Source: Viscum album
Taxonomy: Eukaryota; Streptophyta; Magnoliopsida; Santalales; Viscaceae
Length of the DNA stretch: 64,000 bases
Direction: 5' to 3'
Assembly: GCA_963277665.1 (NCBI GenBank)
Contig: CAUJRU010000136.1
Span: 806,001-870,000, forward strand
Shown: positions 36,773 to 49,023 of the stretch, one piece after another
Numbering within the stretch: position 1 is the stretch's first letter
Layout of the letters: each line of letters starts with the position of its first letter
Notes under the pieces: generated by a model
Told to the model about the DNA's origin: nothing
Seen by the model: only the letters and a program-made list of their open reading frames with translations
Databases searched by the model: none
Program-made: the position numbers and the translations under genes

Positions 36773-39489
36773 TTTTGGTTTCTTTATTTTCCTTTGTCTT
36801 ACTGTTTTGGGGTTGGTAGCAGGAGACTAGGAATGTGTCGGTGCTTGGGTTAATAATTGTGCTTGGGACTTATCACCTCGTGTATGGGAAATAACCAAGT
36901 GTCCAGGGATGGGAATTAATGTTTTTACTATTAGAGGTTATATTTGATATGATTTCACCTTGAGTGACTGGTGTATTTTCCACTGTTTATTGATTTTGAG
37001 AATTTTGAAAAGAATAATCTTCTTGGCCTGATATGGTAAGGAAGTTTTATACATGAATCATCTTAGTCGCTTAGAGATTCACATGTCATGCATATTACAT
37101 GTCATGCATATAACATGCCATGAAGTTGCATTAGTTGTATGCGTTCTAATTTGGATTGTGTTCCTTTGGTACAATGTCATGTTTGATCTGTTTTAGCATG
37201 CCTCTCAAGATAGCATGTTGCAGTGATAGATTTAACATTATTAGGTGATTATATGTCGTACTTCCTTAGTTTTTAGCATGTTTTGTTGTTGTGACATGAT
37301 CTGTGTTATAACATGTTGTTGTGTTAGTGCTAATGCTAACATGTGAAAGATGTTTTGATATGTTAAAGGGAAGCTAAAGTTAAAATGTTAAATTAATGTT
37401 TGTTGTGTTAAATGGGATCCAAAATCCAGCAATAAGGTGTGTGGGCGCCTTATCAATTGGTAGGTGGCCACCCATATAATTTGGACAGTAAGGTTGATCA
37501 TGTTAATTTCTGAATTGACATTGGTATCAATTAATGAGAGCCAATTTTCAATCTATGGATTGTATCAGCGCTTCATGAATTGGGAAATGAAAACTCATAT
37601 TAAATGTGATGACGTGATGCCTTGTGAAATGATTATAAATGTGATAGATGTTCAATGATGATCTGAAATCAAATGTAAATCTTCCAAAGTGCAACTAGAC
37701 ACAAGTAGGTCAGTTGGGGAGTGTTTTTATGGGATGACCCATTTGGGTGTTTTCAATTTCAAAACATGTACATTTACAATTGGGTTGCTTTATAAGGAAC
37801 CCATGTTGGTTAAAATGGGATCCTCATAGGTCCCCTTATCTTTATAAAAGCAATTTATTTTGATAAGTTTCATGAAAATGACAGGATGTCAACTAACGTA
37901 AATGTTTTTAAAAATGAGTTTTATTAAACCTTCATGTTCTGCCTTGTGGCGTTTTGAAAATGGTACTTTTATGTTTTGATTAAATATTTGATAAATAATG
38001 ATTAAATGTTATTAAATATAAGATTCTTGGAAATGGAATCTTTTGTGGTGTCCCCTATTTAAAACCCTCAGGTCAAGGGTAGTTCGGTCTTCTCTTGAGT
38101 TTCCTTGGAACAAAATCATGGATACTTTCTTTAGGTATTCTTCTCCATAGTAACGGCCTTATGTTTGGATTTTGAGCCTAGTGACTTGTTTGAAGTGACC
38201 CAGTTTAGGGTTGACACTTTTTCTTTATAAGGGGACAACATGTGGTTGTTATCACCCTCAGAACGTAAATTCCTTGCTATTACTATGGATTTTCTCACTC
38301 TTTTTGAGTTGTTGGGTTCCATTGTTCCAAGTTAGACTTCCAGTTTCCAATTACACACTTGTTTGAATGGGTGGTGATCTGTTTCTTGACCTTGGTTTGG
38401 GCATGAACATCATGTAATGCTCTTTGTCTTCTGGTTAGATGTGCCATAGGCATGGTTGAATACTTTGTTGGTCTTTTGACCCTTTTTTATTAGTAATGGT
38501 TGACTGGTTATGGCGTCGTCCATGAAAATGGTCATATGAGTCAATATGACTCTGTAATAAGTATTTTTGTACTATTGAGTACGGTCTTAGATCAACTTTG
38601 GGTAGAGTGACTTGAGCATTAATGAATCAGTTTCTTTTCAATTCATGGAAGATTTTTTGAAAGACCCATGTGTTTGAAATTCCGATCTTGTTGTTAATCT
38701 AGCACGCTGCTGAGAGGCTGATATTTTCTTGAGACGTCATGGGAAATCCTAAGGTTGGTATTGCCACTTTGATCATGATGAATGTGTTGGCAGGTGATGC
38801 TGATATTTTAGAACAATGTTTTCCGGTAATGGTTTGACTGATCTTCTTCATGACCTCAGTTTTCTCTTAGTGCACTCTTCTAGACAGGACGAGAATTTCC
38901 CCTCTCTTGACATAATCATGGAGACACTAAGGTAGCGTCGGTTTTGTGCCACGCTACATTTTAAATGTTGTAGGGCTTGATGAGTAGTTGTTATCTAGGG
39001 TGTACGCAGGATGAGTTGTATCTTTGGTCTACTTCCTTGTTCGTGTTTGGGCATGGTTGTTTTTAAAATAGCCTTACGATAGTTGGACTTGAAAAACTTA
39101 GTAGATGTTGGCTTAGAAAATTTTTAAACTGGCGGATGGTTTTGGAATTGTTTTAAAGGCATGTAGTCAGATAAAAGGAGAATTTGGCTTTTGGGTCCGC
39201 GTTATCTTTGAGTGAAGCATGAGAAACATGTTCCATTTTTTGATCAAGGTTCAACATTTTATGTTCACAAGGTCCTTCTAATGACCTTAGATATAAGATC
39301 TGTTTCAATGTTTAAGGTTTAGAGTAATCATTGGATCTAGTTGTAAAGGCTTATCCATCAGGTTTGAGTAGGGTCAAATGTGTGTTTGACGTTGGGAATT
39401 CAACATGTCACTTCTAACAAGATTAAATGACCTTGGTAGGTCGTTTTTTTATTAGTGGTTCCCGATGGATTCTCGGGGACAAGAATATT

Positions 39490-39504
39490 TTAAGGTGGGT
39501 ATAA
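39490..39504 (+). other. Polypurine tract of element B
   Basis: TTAAGGTGGGTATAA abuts the TG that begins the 3' LTR at 39505. Plant Tekay-type elements typically have a very similar AAGGTGGGTAGAA here. Confidence 0.7.
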
Positions 39505-39693
39505 TGTAGAATCCTATGTTTTTGAACCAGGTTAAAATTTTGATTTTTTCAGAATTTCTTTTTCAGTTTATCAACGGGTCGTTTTTTTTAAACTGAGCTC
39601 CAGAATTTTATTTTGAGTGTTTGAACAACTAAAGATAAGGTTTTTTTGAAATTTTAAAGATGTTTTTAGGAAAAGGGGAGGTCACACGGGCGG

Positions 39694-39716
39694 CACACGG
39701 TTTGTCTAACCGTGTG
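39694..39716. repeat. Perfect 9-bp hairpin in element B 3' LTR
   Basis: CACACGGTT and AACCGTGTG are exact reverse complements around a TGTCT loop. A second, nearly perfect hairpin (CGCACAGTT/AACCGTGCG, same loop) lies at 39830-39852. The repeated design in both LTRs suggests the ancestor carried two or more of these stems near the LTR start. CACACGG-type inverted motifs are known from other plant Ty3/gypsy LTRs; their role is not established. Confidence 0.75.
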
Positions 39717-41197
39717 GCCAAACCGGGGCGTAGTTAAAGTTTTGAGGCAGTGGTTAACACATGGTTAGTGCACGATTTGTCTAATCCTAGGAGGAGTGTT
39801 TTCCGTGAAAGTAGATAACACATGGTTAGCGCACAGTTTGTCTAACCGTGCGAGCAAACCATGCGGGCACTTAAATGAGATCGTTAAATTGTGGATCACA
39901 CTAGTTTTCTGCCTTTAGATGGACTATTTATGTTCCTAAGCATCCATAACTCAGGATAACTCTCCCTTGAAGGTTGGAAAATCTCTCCCAAGTATTTTGG
40001 AGGCGATATAATGGCTTCTCTTGGCGAATCGAAGTCAAATTCTTGGGGTAGGTAGATGTTCTTCTTCTTTCTTGTTTGGTTGCTTAGATCTACTTAGATC
40101 TACAACTCATCTTCTCTTGGTTTCTTAGATTTACGCTGGTTATGGGTAAACCTATGTGTGTAAATGACATGTTTGATAAGTCTTGGTCTTGGTCTTTCTA
40201 GGATATGTGATTTAAGGCGGGTTATTAAAGAATCAACATGTTTCTCTTGAGGGATCTTTGTTTGTTATGGTTTCTGGAAAAACCCTGAGGTAGGGTCCCA
40301 AATCCTTAAAAATTATTTAAGAATTATTTTTCCTTTCAATAAATTAGGAATGTGAGCTTCCTTCATAATGATATGTCAATGAATGACACTTTTGATGTTA
40401 TTAAATAATTCCTCCCACATGAGATAAGTGAGAACTTGATCTTATGTTGAGTCTAAGCATGTTTTGCTAATTTGGTTAAAGTGATGTGATTAAACAGTTA
40501 AATGATTTGAATGGGTAGTATGAATAATACGGTAATTAATGGTAGGATTAATTATCATGTCATGTTTTGGAATAAGATTGTGGCTTATACAGATTATTAG
40601 GTATATCAAATATTAAACATGTTCATAAAATAATTGGAAATAGGTAATAATTAATCGAGGGAATAATTATTACATGTTAAATGGTAAACAATTAACTAAT
40701 TGATGTTTGGTTAAATATATAAGGATTGACTAATTAATTGTTGAATTAATTACTTTTCATTCACTAAATTATGATTGTGAAATGACTGTTGGTTACGATT
40801 GTTGGCCAGGAGTACCTTTTGATGCGTATTAGTTTTTCATTCCTTAAATTGTATTGGATAGAGTTTTTTAGGGATATAATATGTTTTGTGATATGGTCAC
40901 TAAATATCTTGGATTTTTTCAACATGTTTTGAGATGATTATGGCATTATGGTAGATTATTAATGTCAGGGACGAACCCTTGTTTGAGTGGACGAGGTCAG
41001 ACTTGTTAAAGAATTTGGATAATTAAATGTTGAGTTAATTTTTCAGTTGGCCAACTAAGAATAATTAATAGTTAATTAATTATTTATTATTGAGTTGTTG
41101 AATGGATAATTAAGTGTTGACTTATCTGAAGGGCTATTTTTGTTGTTAATTAATTGTTGAATTAACTAATGGATTGGTATTGTGGTGTTAGATGTGG

Positions 41198-41520
41198 TAT
41201 TCTACACGAATGATAAATATATATGTATGATTGAAGGATGGGTTGTGAGACAAGGACCGAGGCTCCAAATACTCATAGGGTGTTAGACATGGATTTCTAC
41301 AACAATGATAGATGTATATGTATGAATGATAGATGGGTTGTGAGATAGGGACTGATGTTCCAAATACTCACGGGGTATTAGACATGGTGTTCTACACCCA
41401 GCTCGAAAGCCAATATTCTATTATGGGATAGGGACTGATGCTCCAAATACCCAAGGGTTGTGAGACATGGACTGATGCTTCGAATACTCACAGGGGTACT
41501 AGACATGATGTTCTACACCC
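41198..41520 (+). repeat. ~96-bp tandem repeat in element B 3' LTR
   Basis: ATTCTACACG, TTTCTACAAC, GTTCTACACC and GTTCTACACC recur at about 41198, 41293, 41389 and 41509, with GATGGGTTGTGAGA and CCAAATACTCA between them. It is the counterpart of 35347-35670. Confidence 0.8.
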
Positions 41521-42597
41521 ATTAATAACCATTGTACTATTGGTCTAATTTTTCATGCATGAAATGAGTTTAATGGTTAATGAAGGCTGTTGTGACATGA
41601 TGATTTGTGAATTGTTAATGAGAAAAGGTTCAGACTTATTTATGAATTGGGGTAACCAATTTTAGTGGATGGGATCTGACTTAGTATATGAATGATTAAA
41701 TTGAATAATTTATGATGCATTATCCAAACCAAAATATAAGCTTGGATTTGGTCTTTACTTGATTACTTAGATGGTCTTTAGAGACATCTGTGGTGAGTGA
41801 CTTATACGGGGGATGTCAGGAATAGGCTGAATCTCAAGAAATTCATAATAAGATTGAAATAATTGATAAACGATAAATTATTATGTAATGATTGTTGAGT
41901 ATGCATGAAAAATGAACAGTGAAGGTTCAGACACCAACTGAGGGATGCAGTAAGTACTTGGGTTTATAGTGACTTTGTATTGCTTAATTTATTTTATGCA
42001 TGACTTCACGTGTTATAAGTTATTTAATAATTTCGGGATTTGGGGTAGACATTGGTGGTTCTAGCCTATTGAGATTTATATCTCACACCATACACGGGCT
42101 GCCATTGAATTGGGTACTCGAGTAGATTCTATTTTGTTGGAGGACTATGCTGTTTGTATTTAATTGGGAGTTAGGAGCAAAGGACCGAGCAGAGGCTTGG
42201 GATACTTGAGAAGATTTCCCTTGGGGCTTTGAGTCATTATTTATTTATTAATACATTGGAATGTTAAGCATGCAGTTTTGTTCACAATTTTTTATTTTGT
42301 ATCATTAGCATGTCATGCATGCATCTGCTATATAATTTGGCATTGGCCACATTTATAAAATGAGTATTATTTTTCTTTCACTATTTGTCATTTTTGAGTT
42401 ATAGCATCACCTATTGTTTGTTATCTACACTGATATACCACTGTGCTACTCTGATAAGAGGGTATAGTCTCCCCACAGACTATCCTTAGACCCTCGCTGC
42501 TGGTCGGCAGCCTCTAGCGTAAGGGGAGACGTGCTTGAGGTCATGTGGTGACCGGTCTAGCCACCGGTTCAGGTGTGAGCTGGGTCATGATGTTACA

Positions 42598-42736
42598 TCT
42601 TGGGTGACCATTTTTACTTCTCTTTATTTCTTTTAAAGTGATAGTTTTATTGTCTCATCTCCGATGTGGGACTTTTAATGATATTTTAGCTCAATTTTAA
42701 AATTGCAAGGATGCAATTCCCAAAAGGGGGGAAGGG
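42598..42736 (+). mobile_element. A internal region 1, right end with polypurine tract
   Basis: Beginning TCTTGGGTGACC, this piece continues internal region 1 beyond element B and matches 50060-50186 and 57480-57614. It includes TCTCCGATGTGGGAC (about 42658), kept in internal region 2 and with one change in region 3, and ends in the purine tract AAAAGGGGGGAAGGG (42722-42736) directly before LTR2. Confidence 0.8.
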
Positions 42737-44224
42737 TGTAACATCCTAGGTAAATAAATAATATATGGTTTCCATATTTATTAAATTTTTTAAATTAAAT
42801 ATTAATTTTACTTAAAATGAGATTCTATGTTCGATGGCGTACCTAATACGCAACAATGGGTTTCTTTGAAAACTAATATTGCACACAACGTTGAGTTATA
42901 CTGAAAAATATTAATATAATATTATTATTTTAAATGGTAGTTAATGCATAGATGTGGTACTCACAGAAATGAACAAAACTAACTATATTATGATTAAATA
43001 TGTTTCTTATGTGTTTTTAAATTTATCCAATAAATTTTAGAGGATTAAAATAATAAATAATCTGATTTTTAAGCATAAATTTTCTAATATTCTTTAAAAG
43101 GTAGTTTTAATGCCTATTTATGGCGAACACTTTTTAAATAATGTTTTTGTCAGTTTTATATGTTATATTTGACAAAATAAAATTATTTTTTAGAATAGGG
43201 ACATCAAAATATACTTTGGATGAAATTTTGGTATTTTTCTGACAATGTTTATTTTTTTAATGAATAGTGAAAAATACGGTATTTTATTTCAAAACTACCT
43301 TTTAATATAATATATTTATAAATATGTATTAAATTTTTAATTTGTTTTAGAGTGTAATAAGATTATGTTTAAACCATTTAATCCAATTTTGGTCATCATA
43401 GGTAATTTCACTTTGAAACTGGACATAAATAAGTGACAATCTTTTGATAGTTATTATTTCTTAAAAACACGCTTTTTGTTTTGACAACAGAAATTAATTT
43501 TCAATTAACTATTGCCTTTCTGTGAGTTGAATTTGGAAAAAGGATTCAATATTTGTATTCAGGAGGTCCAGATTTTTTAAAGAGGTAAATTTTATTTTTA
43601 GACATTATGAATATTTACTTCAGTTAATATTTTATTTAGGATGGTTAAAGAGTAAATCTAGTTAATATGTGTAAACAAATATTATTATAATATTATTAAA
43701 TTACCCTAAAACATGTCTTAATTTTATTGTTTGATACATTTCTTACCATTGGCATCCTTGAGTCGATTTTTGGGACCCCATAATGCCACTTATGTTTGAT
43801 AATGACACTTTATGTTAATTAATTTAAAGTAAAGACCAATTGACATAAACATGTATCTTTTAGTAAATCAATTTTTACATGGGGTTATATAAGTAAACTC
43901 CTTGGATATAAACATTATTTTAAAATTTTAAAATATTTATTACATCATGGTATTTATTTTATTATTTTTAGACATCAGATATATAAAATTATATATGACA
44001 GAATAATTATATAGTGTTTACCTCATTAATGAATGATTTAAATAAATAATATTTTATAAATTAAAATAATATCCAAGACATGTCCAATTATTATTGTATG
44101 ATTTTATTTCTAACAATAGTAATCTAATATTATACTTTAATGATTTTTATACTTTTATAAACTGAAAATCATTATATAATAAAATAACATTTTCAATCAT
44201 TACGAAAGAGCCCCTCCTACCCCT

Positions 44225-44233
44225 TATAAAAAA
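44225..44233 (+). promoter_or_regulatory. Candidate TATA box of the A LTR promoter
   Basis: TATAAAAAA stands in the context CCCCTTATAAAAAACCCTC. About 25-35 bases downstream lies CCCATTACTCACAC, a pyrimidine-flanked A of the kind plant Pol II often starts at. The other copies align here but have lost the box (TTTTAGAAAG at about 27815, TTTAAAAAATA at about 51674, GTTACAAAAA at about 59115). If correct, U3 is about 1.5 kb and R plus U5 about 3.3 kb. Confidence 0.4.
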
Positions 44234-45342
44234 CCCTCACATATAACCCATTACTCACACTTCTCAAGACCATTTGGTCAACTAAAATATGCCCAAATAA
44301 TCTCCCTACATTCCTATATTCCACCTAATAGCCTTACTTTAGGCAGAAGATACTTCCAGTAATCCTTTTGGTTCAAACAGAAGGGAGATACCCTATTTAA
44401 TGGTTACGTCTTCTCTTAAGTTATTTTATTTAATTTTCCTTCTCCATCCCCCTAAACTATTATTATTCCTTTATTTCATAACCACACCAGTATCCTAAGT
44501 ATAAAATGTTGTTTTTATGATAATGATTCAAACTACACATACACACACCTCTATTTAATGTGTAATGAACACACTATTTCTATGGACGACGAACTACTTC
44601 CTCATGAAATGATGATTGTCCAATCTCTTCATACAACCTCTTATGGTGACCATTATGATAGAAGTATATTTATATGTGATATATATTATATTTATATTAT
44701 CTCTATAGTTATGTATTTTTAATTTACATCATACCTTTATGATTTCCATAATGTGTAAATATAATAATTAAATTTGAGGAAGTGCGGACTACCACCCCCA
44801 CAAAGTGACATGACTCGTTCATGATATACATGGAACATATAAAGGTTGGAATTTATGATAATATGTAAAATATAAAACATATATATTATTATTGAATTAT
44901 AATATACCTATGTATCATTTAGTTTTCATCTCATTAAAAATGATAAAAAAATGAAAGTAGCGTTTATGTGTACGTACAACTTACCGTCTCCATGAAGGGT
45001 GCATTTAATTTCTTATGTCCTAATTTTATGGTCTATTATAAATACACATATACAGAATATATATGATATATATGATATCTAAATCATGAATATAATTCTA
45101 GAGATAATATAATCTTGTCCACATCGACAAATTGTAATTATAACAAGTTTATTTTTTAACATAAATTCCGAACATCGACAAAATGTAAGATATGAACTCA
45201 AATAATTAATAATTATTATATAATGGTAATAAGTGATATTAAAGGAATAATAAACTTTAAAAAATGTTCCTAATAAATTATAAATTGACAGAAGTTTATT
45301 ATTCAAGAATAATAAGGAACAAGCGAGTCAAGTTGGACACAA

Positions 45343-45900
45343 GGTAAGGGGTTTTTATCTCACTTTTAATTCCGTGAGATTTCCATTGTTCACCAATTAT
45401 TTATTTCATGTGGTGTATTATGTACTGCCATATGATATATATTATAATGATTCTATTAATATTCATGGTAATATATGATTAATTTTGTGGTTATTAGCTT
45501 TTGGTCATACGACTCGATTGATTACAACATGGTATGGGGTTTCTTATCTGACTTTCTATTCCATGAGATTTCCATTGTTCGCCACTTATTTATTGCATGT
45601 GTTATATTTTGTACTTCCATTTGATATATTATTATTATTATTATATTTATATTTATATTCATGTTATTCTATGATACATTTGGTGGTTATTAGTTTTTGG
45701 TCATATGACTAGATTGATTACAACGTGGTAAGGGGTTTTCATCTCACTTCTTATTCGTGTCGCATTCATGCTATAATGTCACTATTTCCTTTTGTGTTGT
45801 GTATTTACATCCCATGATTGTATTATTTGTGTAATATAATTTAAATTATGGGTATTTAAATCTTCATTTTATTATCCTTCTTTCATAGTGTGTATGTTTT
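45343..45900 (+). repeat. 189-bp tandem repeat in A LTR2, about 3 units
   Basis: Units begin at 45343 (GGTAAGGGGTTTTTATCTC), 45531 (GGTATGGGGTTTCTTATC) and 45727 (GGTAAGGGGTTTTCATC), spaced 188 and 196 bases. It is homologous to 28930-29500. Confidence 0.85.
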
Positions 45901-47601
45901 GTAAGTTACCAAATCGGTAAGGGAATTTCTAATTTCAATTTCCACTTAATAGGTTCTACGCAAACTTTATTAATTATTTTACACCAAGATTTTGTGTAAA
46001 ATAACTATTTATTTAATTATTTAGTAACTTCCACTGGACTTTGTTTGGATATAGTTTTTAAACACATAATCAATCCATTTATAAATTCTCAAGTCATTGA
46101 TATGAACTTGATAAGAGAAATCATAACATAATTCCCATTCATTGAGATAAACATCCAAGTAATTGGTGTTGTTTTTACAAGAATATCTTTGAATGTCCTA
46201 TGATTTATTTACATTAAATATCCAATAATATTTAGTGTATTTATATTTTTCATACATAATTATTTCATTGATTTATCTTTAATATAAGGATGCAGTCATT
46301 ATAAGGGATTTTATCTCAATTTACATTTCATTGAGACTTCTTTGCTGTTATGTTCCAATTCAATTTTATATGGTGTATATTCTATCCATTGACATAGTAT
46401 ATCATGAATCCATTTATTATCATGATATTATAGTGTTTTTATTACCTCAATTATATTTATTCAAGAATCTATCATTTGGTTGGGAACTCAATCTAAAATA
46501 TCATTTTAAATGTTTTAAAGATTTATTCTTCTAAATCATTCTCATTAATGTACATGTTCTAAAAAAGGTTTTAAGAATTTATTTTTATGGAAATTATAGT
46601 TTTATAATTAATATTTCTATAAAAAATTTGAAAGTGGTATGGGAAACTTTGATTCAAAAATATTTTTTAAAAGGCTTCTTGAGAAATAGTGAGACTTTTA
46701 TATGTTTTGATGAAAAAGGGGATATTTCTATCAAATAGTTATACTGATGATTTTAAACTTTGTCAATATCATTTTCTATTTTTAATTGAGGTAGAATTAT
46801 TTTAATAAAATATTCAATATTGTATTTAATGAGTTATGTTTGACTATGCATGTGTTATTTTAATACCATTCAGGGTTTGTGGTTAAAGTATTGACATTTC
46901 GTATACAAATTTTATTATGAATGTTTAGATTATGTTTCACTATTTTCATATGAGGAAAGAATTGGACTCATTATGTGATGGGTGGATCCCACTATATCTC
47001 CTCAATTCATCGGTCGATCTCATTAGACAAACTAGTGTCTTGGAATAAGGCCCTAATAAAATCATATTTGTAGCCCTGGAAGAGGGCCTTGACTATGTGG
47101 TTAGGATATCCGTCATTATGAATTCCATAATTATAAAATTAGATATTGATATTACATGTGATTATTTGATTAGTAGAATATTCATGAGAATAAGTAAATT
47201 GCATTATTTTGATTTTCCATTTTATGATGATGTTTATGTTTAAAAAGATTTTGTTTTATTTTTATACATTACCTTAAATGTTTTGGATTATTTATGCAAG
47301 TTTCTGCTGTATTTTTATCCTTACTAAGTATCTGATCTCACCCCATTCTTGTGATTTCTTTTTTCTAGGATGTGAAGAAGTATATAATGATTAAACAATA
47401 AGGATTGGACAATGGATGTGAGTGTGTTCAAATGGGACGCAATGTTTTTTTATTTCATAATGTAATGTAAAACTTATGTATATGTCTAGTACTTCCAAGG
47501 TTACCAAACTGATCGGTCTTTCAGGACAAGATTCCTTGTATCATGACAATTTTATGTAATAATGCACTAAATCTGGGTACCTGGGGTCGGGGTGTTAGAG
47601 T

Positions 47602-47613
47602 TGGTATCAGAGG
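47602..47613 (+). other. Primer-binding site after A LTR2
   Basis: TGGTATCAGAGG, two bases after the mutated LTR end. Its presence in mid-array shows that LTR2 is followed by a full internal region. Confidence 0.9.
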
Positions 47614-48347
47614 AATTTTAGTACAACCTTGGAAACTAGATTTAGAAAATCTATGATTATAAAACACTACCCTGAGATAGAAATTGAGGATTAGTATAAA
47701 AGAACATCAAAAAATTTTAGTAATATAAATATTATGTGGGTTTTCTATGAAATACATCCCTGTCAGGATACGAGCAGGTTGATGCAGCTCTGGTACAGAT
47801 GTAACTAGGGGTAAAACTCGAAAACACCGCTTTGAGGTAGACTCAAAAGGGAACTGAGGCACGAAAACGGGATTTTCTACACACTTGGTTATGACACTCC
47901 TGGGGGATATGCTTTGAATAATTCACGTTTTTTACAAACTAATATTAATGAATTTAATATAATATGAGAATAAATAACCTTGGTTAATTCTAAGGTGTTT
48001 CAGATTGAAAATAAAGTGTCATGATATTCTCTAAATGATTTTATGATTATTGTTACTCACACTCTACTTTCCGGTTTTAGTCAATGGATGGATTCCAAGG
48101 AAGTCATAGTAACGTTGAACATGATGTACATGGTGGGAATGGTGGTGGAAATGAGAAATGAAAGGAAATGTTTATAGACATAAAATATGTTGTGTTCATG
48201 CCGAATCTGTTTTCCAAAAATATGAGCAATATCATATATATTAACAAACTCCCAAACTCAAAAGAGAAGAGAAAGGTGGAGAATGATAAGAGCTCTAGTA
48301 GTGGAGACCATGGAGAAAATAAATCTCATTTTCAATCATGAAGGAAA

Positions 48348-48537
48348 TGTGGAATGAGACACCCAGGAAAGTGTCTTGATAGAATAAATAAATTTTTAAT
48401 GTGTTGGAAAGAAGGACGTAATGTAAAGAATTGTCAAAAAAATGAAGAGTACTATGGATGAAAAAAATGATCCCAAGAATCTATTTATAGTCTTTTTCCA
48501 TAAATGTAGGGGACCTGGGCATTACCCAATACAATGT
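48348..48537 (+). pseudogene. Decayed gag zinc knuckles, A internal region 2
   Basis: CGMRHPGKCL at 48348-48377 is followed by a box reading FLMCWKEGRNVKNC (about 48394-48437), where the first Cys, one Gly and the His of a CX2CX4HX4C knuckle are changed. The third box at 48496-48537 reads FHKCRGPGHYPIQC. It has correct spacing and His, with only the first Cys lost (Phe). This is the best preserved third knuckle of the three copies. Confidence 0.7.
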
Positions 48538-48938
48538 CATATTCTATAGGATAACATCTAATTCAGAAAAGAATCTATGTGGAATTAAATGGATGGAGAA
48601 ATGTATAAATTTAATAATTTTCCTTTATTAATGGGATTACTTTGGAAAAAATTTCTCTTGTATGTATATGCTTATAGTTTTTTATGTGAGAATGCTATTT
48701 GAGGAAGAATTATCTTTTCTTTTGTGCATATAGTTATAAATAATCTTTTGGGTTTATATGATCCTTGAATTTGAGTCAATAACATGTTATTACATTTTGG
48801 GAAAAAATGAAAGGTATGAGATAATATTTGTGTTTAAAATATGTTATGGTTATTTTTGAATAATTTATCTCAATTTTGGGAATTCTATAAATTTATATAG
48901 TTTTTGAAAGAATACAACGCGAAAATAGTGTGACAACC

Positions 48939-49023
48939 CATCATGTCAGTCTAAATTGTAGGGAATTGAACCCACAACAAATGTGAGATAGGGATTTATC
49001 ATCTACCACTGGACTACATGATG
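48939..49023 (-). ncRNA. tRNA-like segment, antisense to A internal region 2
   Basis: On the minus strand the segment begins CATCATG and immediately continues TAGTCCAGTGG, a good A box (49006-49016) at the tRNA position 8-18 spacing. After 33 bases follows GGTTCAATTCC, a perfect B box (48962-48972), and it closes with CATGATG, the reverse complement of the first seven bases. The 5' half therefore has exact tRNA geometry. About 14 extra bases separate the T-arm from the closing repeat, and the D and anticodon stems pair poorly. It may be a tRNA-derived fossil or an internal Pol III promoter. No TTTT terminator follows here. Confidence 0.55.

Larger units (their letters stand above)
36758..39504 (+). 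mobile_element. Element B internal region (non-coding or decayed)
   Basis: This is 2.75 kb with no recognisable gag, protease, reverse transcriptase or integrase. Open frames of 63-64 codons (37464-37658 plus, 38131-38322 minus) show no domain. The last 40 bases (about 39468-39504) contain CTCGGGGACAAG and AAGGTGGGTATAA, the pol-end and polypurine-tract signature of Tekay-type chromoviruses. I infer that pol was lost by deletion. Confidence 0.7.
33640..42597 (+). mobile_element. Element B: long-LTR retrotransposon without recognisable pol, nested in A internal region 1
   Basis: LTRs at 33640-36757 and 39505-42597 (about 3.1 kb) enclose a 2747-base interior. The LTRs start TGTATAATATC and TGTAGAATCC and end GATGTTACA. 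A primer-binding site follows the first LTR. Before the second LTR lies a tract (CTCGGGGACAAGAATATTTT, then AAGGTGGGTATAA) very like the pol-end/polypurine tract of plant Tekay/Del chromoviruses. No pol domain remains inside, so it is probably a non-autonomous derivative of that lineage. The two LTRs differ at roughly 15% over about 140 hand-aligned bases. Confidence 0.85.
39505..42597 (+). mobile_element. Element B 3' LTR
   Basis: It starts TGTAGAATCCTATG and ends GGTCATGATGTTACA. It aligns with 33640-36757, including the hairpins near the start, the ~96-bp array and the end block GGTATAGTCTCCCCAC near 42461. It is followed by TCTTG and then by the resumed A internal region. Confidence 0.85.
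42737..47599 (+). mobile_element. A LTR2 (uninterrupted)
   Basis: A complete 4863-base copy from TGTAACATCCTAGG to GGTCGGGGTGTTAGA (a mutated GTTACA end). It shares all landmarks with the other copies: core-promoter region near 44225, islands 44570-45035, and the 189-bp array from 45343. It serves as the 3' LTR of the first unit and the 5' LTR of the second. At about 4.85 kb it is at the long end for plant LTRs. Confidence 0.85.

Noticed and set aside
48939..49023. Functional tRNA gene
   Set aside because: A and B boxes are good, but the D and anticodon stems pair poorly and the T-arm is 12-14 bases too far from the closing stem. No convincing anticodon can be assigned.
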